Origin: JAVMKJ01 sp031732875
GTDB lineage: Bacteria > Pseudomonadota > Gammaproteobacteria > Competibacterales > Competibacteraceae
Assembly: GCA_031732875.1 (NCBI GenBank)
Contig: JAVMKL010000053.1
Location: forward strand, 1 to 7,075
Direction: 5' to 3'
Length of the DNA: 7,075 bases
Below the pieces are notes generated by a model that saw nothing but the letters and a program-made list of their open reading frames with translations, did not search any database and was not told where the DNA came from. The translations under genes were made by a program, and so were the position numbers. This document shows, piece by piece, positions 7,001 to 7,075 of this stretch (positions within the stretch are counted from its first letter, which is position 1; the number at the start of each line of letters is the position of its first letter).

Positions 7001-7075
7001 GCGGTGGGCACGCTGTTCACCATTTTCGTGGTGCCGGCGATCTACATGCTGATCGCCAGGGATCACGCCCACGAC
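4007..7075 (+). CDS. RND multidrug efflux permease, HAE-1 (AcrB/MexI-like), 3' end beyond window
   Basis: The frame from ATG 4007 is open for 1023 codons to the last base with no stop. HAE-1 permeases have about 1020-1050 residues, so only a short tail is missing. It starts MKSFTDLFVRRPVLAIVVNL (TM1, about 12-33). A large periplasmic domain runs to about 338, TM2-6 from about 340 to 470, TM7 at about 529-547, the second periplasmic domain to about 845, and TM8-12 to about 1019. Proton-relay residues are present: D402-D403 in TM4 (GLVVDDAIVVVEN), K928 in TM10 (GLIAKNGILIVEFAN), and R958 and T965 in TM11 (RLRPILMT), equivalent to AcrB D407/D408, K940, R971 and T978. The porter loop TSGFGGMVVKPWDERER is shorter than the AcrB G-loop region. 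The product is a proton-driven trimeric exporter that works with the adaptor encoded 7 bases upstream. No clear SD precedes the ATG, so coupled translation is likely. The outer-membrane channel gene is not in the window. MexI-like is a resemblance from memory; substrates are unknown. Confidence 0.96.
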   Translation, partial: MKSFTDLFVRRPVLAIVVNLIIVIAGLQAMFALNVRQYPRSDNASVTVTTTYIGASADLVRGFITTPLERAIAAADGIEYLESQSAQGLSTIRARLKLNYDPTKALAEIGSKVDQVRGDLPPEAEVPVLNIESADSQFASAYLSFSSDTLAQNEITDYLVRVVQPRLSALEGVQRAEILGGRTFAMRVWLKPDRMAALNISPVQVRQALAANNYLAALGRTKGALIEVNLTANTDLRSVDEFKNLVIREQGGALVRLSDIADIALGAEDYSAEVRFSGQTAVFMGIFPLPNANAIDVIKRVRTEMELIQKDLPTGLQAYFAYDATNYINNAINEVITTLGDTLLIVVVIIFLFLGSLRSVLVPVVAIPISLIGGIFLMQVFGFTINLLTLLAIVLSVGLVVDDAIVVVENVERHLREGRSPFEAAILSGRELIGPIIAMTVTLVAVYTPIGLQGGLTGSLFREFAFTLAGAVTISGVVALTLSPMLASKLLKAEDEQHWLPSHINATFERVKQFYGRRLDETLSARPAVYLLWGTLSLLIVPMWMFSSEELAPMEDQGVIFGIVDTAANASLDQTSRFTAAANQVFLSVPETEFTFLITFPTSGFGGMVVKPWDERERTVFEILPEVQKQLGSIPGIQMFPVTPPALPGGGQFPVEFIIASTADTQEILDIARQVQEKAMRSGMFAFPPIIDVKIDQPQAEIAIDRDKVAALGLNLQQVGADLTAAVGGNFVNRFNIAGRSYKVIPQVQRVGRLNPDQLEDIYVTGPNGQLLPLSAVASLRNSTEPRSLNRFQQLNAVKISGVAIRPLDQALRFLEDEAAKLMPKGYVIDYTGESRQLRTEGGSRFFKTMGFAILLIFLVLAAQFNSFRDPLIILLGSVPLALFGALIFTFLKMPSPEIPFPLTQGWTTTLNIYAKVGLVTLMGLIAKNGILIVEFANKLQMQGLPKLEAVREASLIRLRPILMTTAATIAGHLPLTFVTGAGAAARNSIGLVLVGGMAVGTLFTIFVVPAIYMLIARDHAHD

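Noticed and set aside
5249..7072. A 607-codon open frame on the minus strand
   Set aside because: It lies wholly antisense to the RND permease, whose frame has intact domains and catalytic residues. The predicted product is a low-complexity mix of His, Gln, Arg, Asp and Gly typical of a GC-rich shadow frame.

Overview
The window reads as chromosomal DNA of a Gram-negative bacterium, most likely a GC-rich proteobacterium. The evidence is a tripartite-type RND efflux operon with strongly GC-biased codon use (hand counts reach about 75-80% GC in some 60-base stretches). The exact lineage cannot be fixed from sequence alone. A gammaproteobacterial host is a guess based on the look of the pump proteins and of the retropepsin-like protein.

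Layout, left to right, all intact genes on the + strand. (1) Bases 1-38 may hold the last codons of an upstream gene. A terminator-like hairpin with a T-rich tail follows at 45-99. (2) Bases 119-877 encode a two-part protein: an AT-rich, TPR-like N-terminal half, then a GC-richer retropepsin-like (clan AA aspartic protease) domain whose catalytic D-T-G-A reads D-T-R-V. (3) Bases 884-2320 encode a complete GH1 beta-glycosidase, 6 bases downstream. It has both catalytic glutamates plus a Ser/Lys/Tyr set typical of 6-phospho-beta-glycosidases. (4) Bases 2340 to about 2766 (minus strand) hold a broken internal piece of an MFS transporter with at least two frameshifts. (5) Bases 2767-2868 are a hairpin-rich leader. 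(6) Bases 2869-3999 (periplasmic adaptor) and 4007-7075 (inner-membrane RND permease, no stop before the window ends) form a multidrug efflux operon.

How the genes fit together: the adaptor and permease are one functional unit. The adaptor carries the R-L-S docking motif for a TolC-like outer-membrane channel, which is not in this window. The permease keeps the proton-relay Asp-Asp, Lys, Arg and Thr residues. The retropepsin-like gene and the glycosidase are closely spaced and probably co-transcribed, but no functional link is known to me.

The most interesting region is 1-2770. A block of lower and mixed GC (the fusion gene plus the GH1 gene) abuts a decayed, very GC-rich transporter remnant with an abrupt composition step near 2320-2400. 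This suggests that the GH1 block arrived by horizontal transfer or rearrangement next to, or into, an MFS gene. I found no CRISPR array, tRNA, rRNA, insertion sequence or clear attachment site, and no convincing entirely new system. The strongest leads are the degenerate protease fusion and the phospho-type GH1 signature without visible PTS genes.
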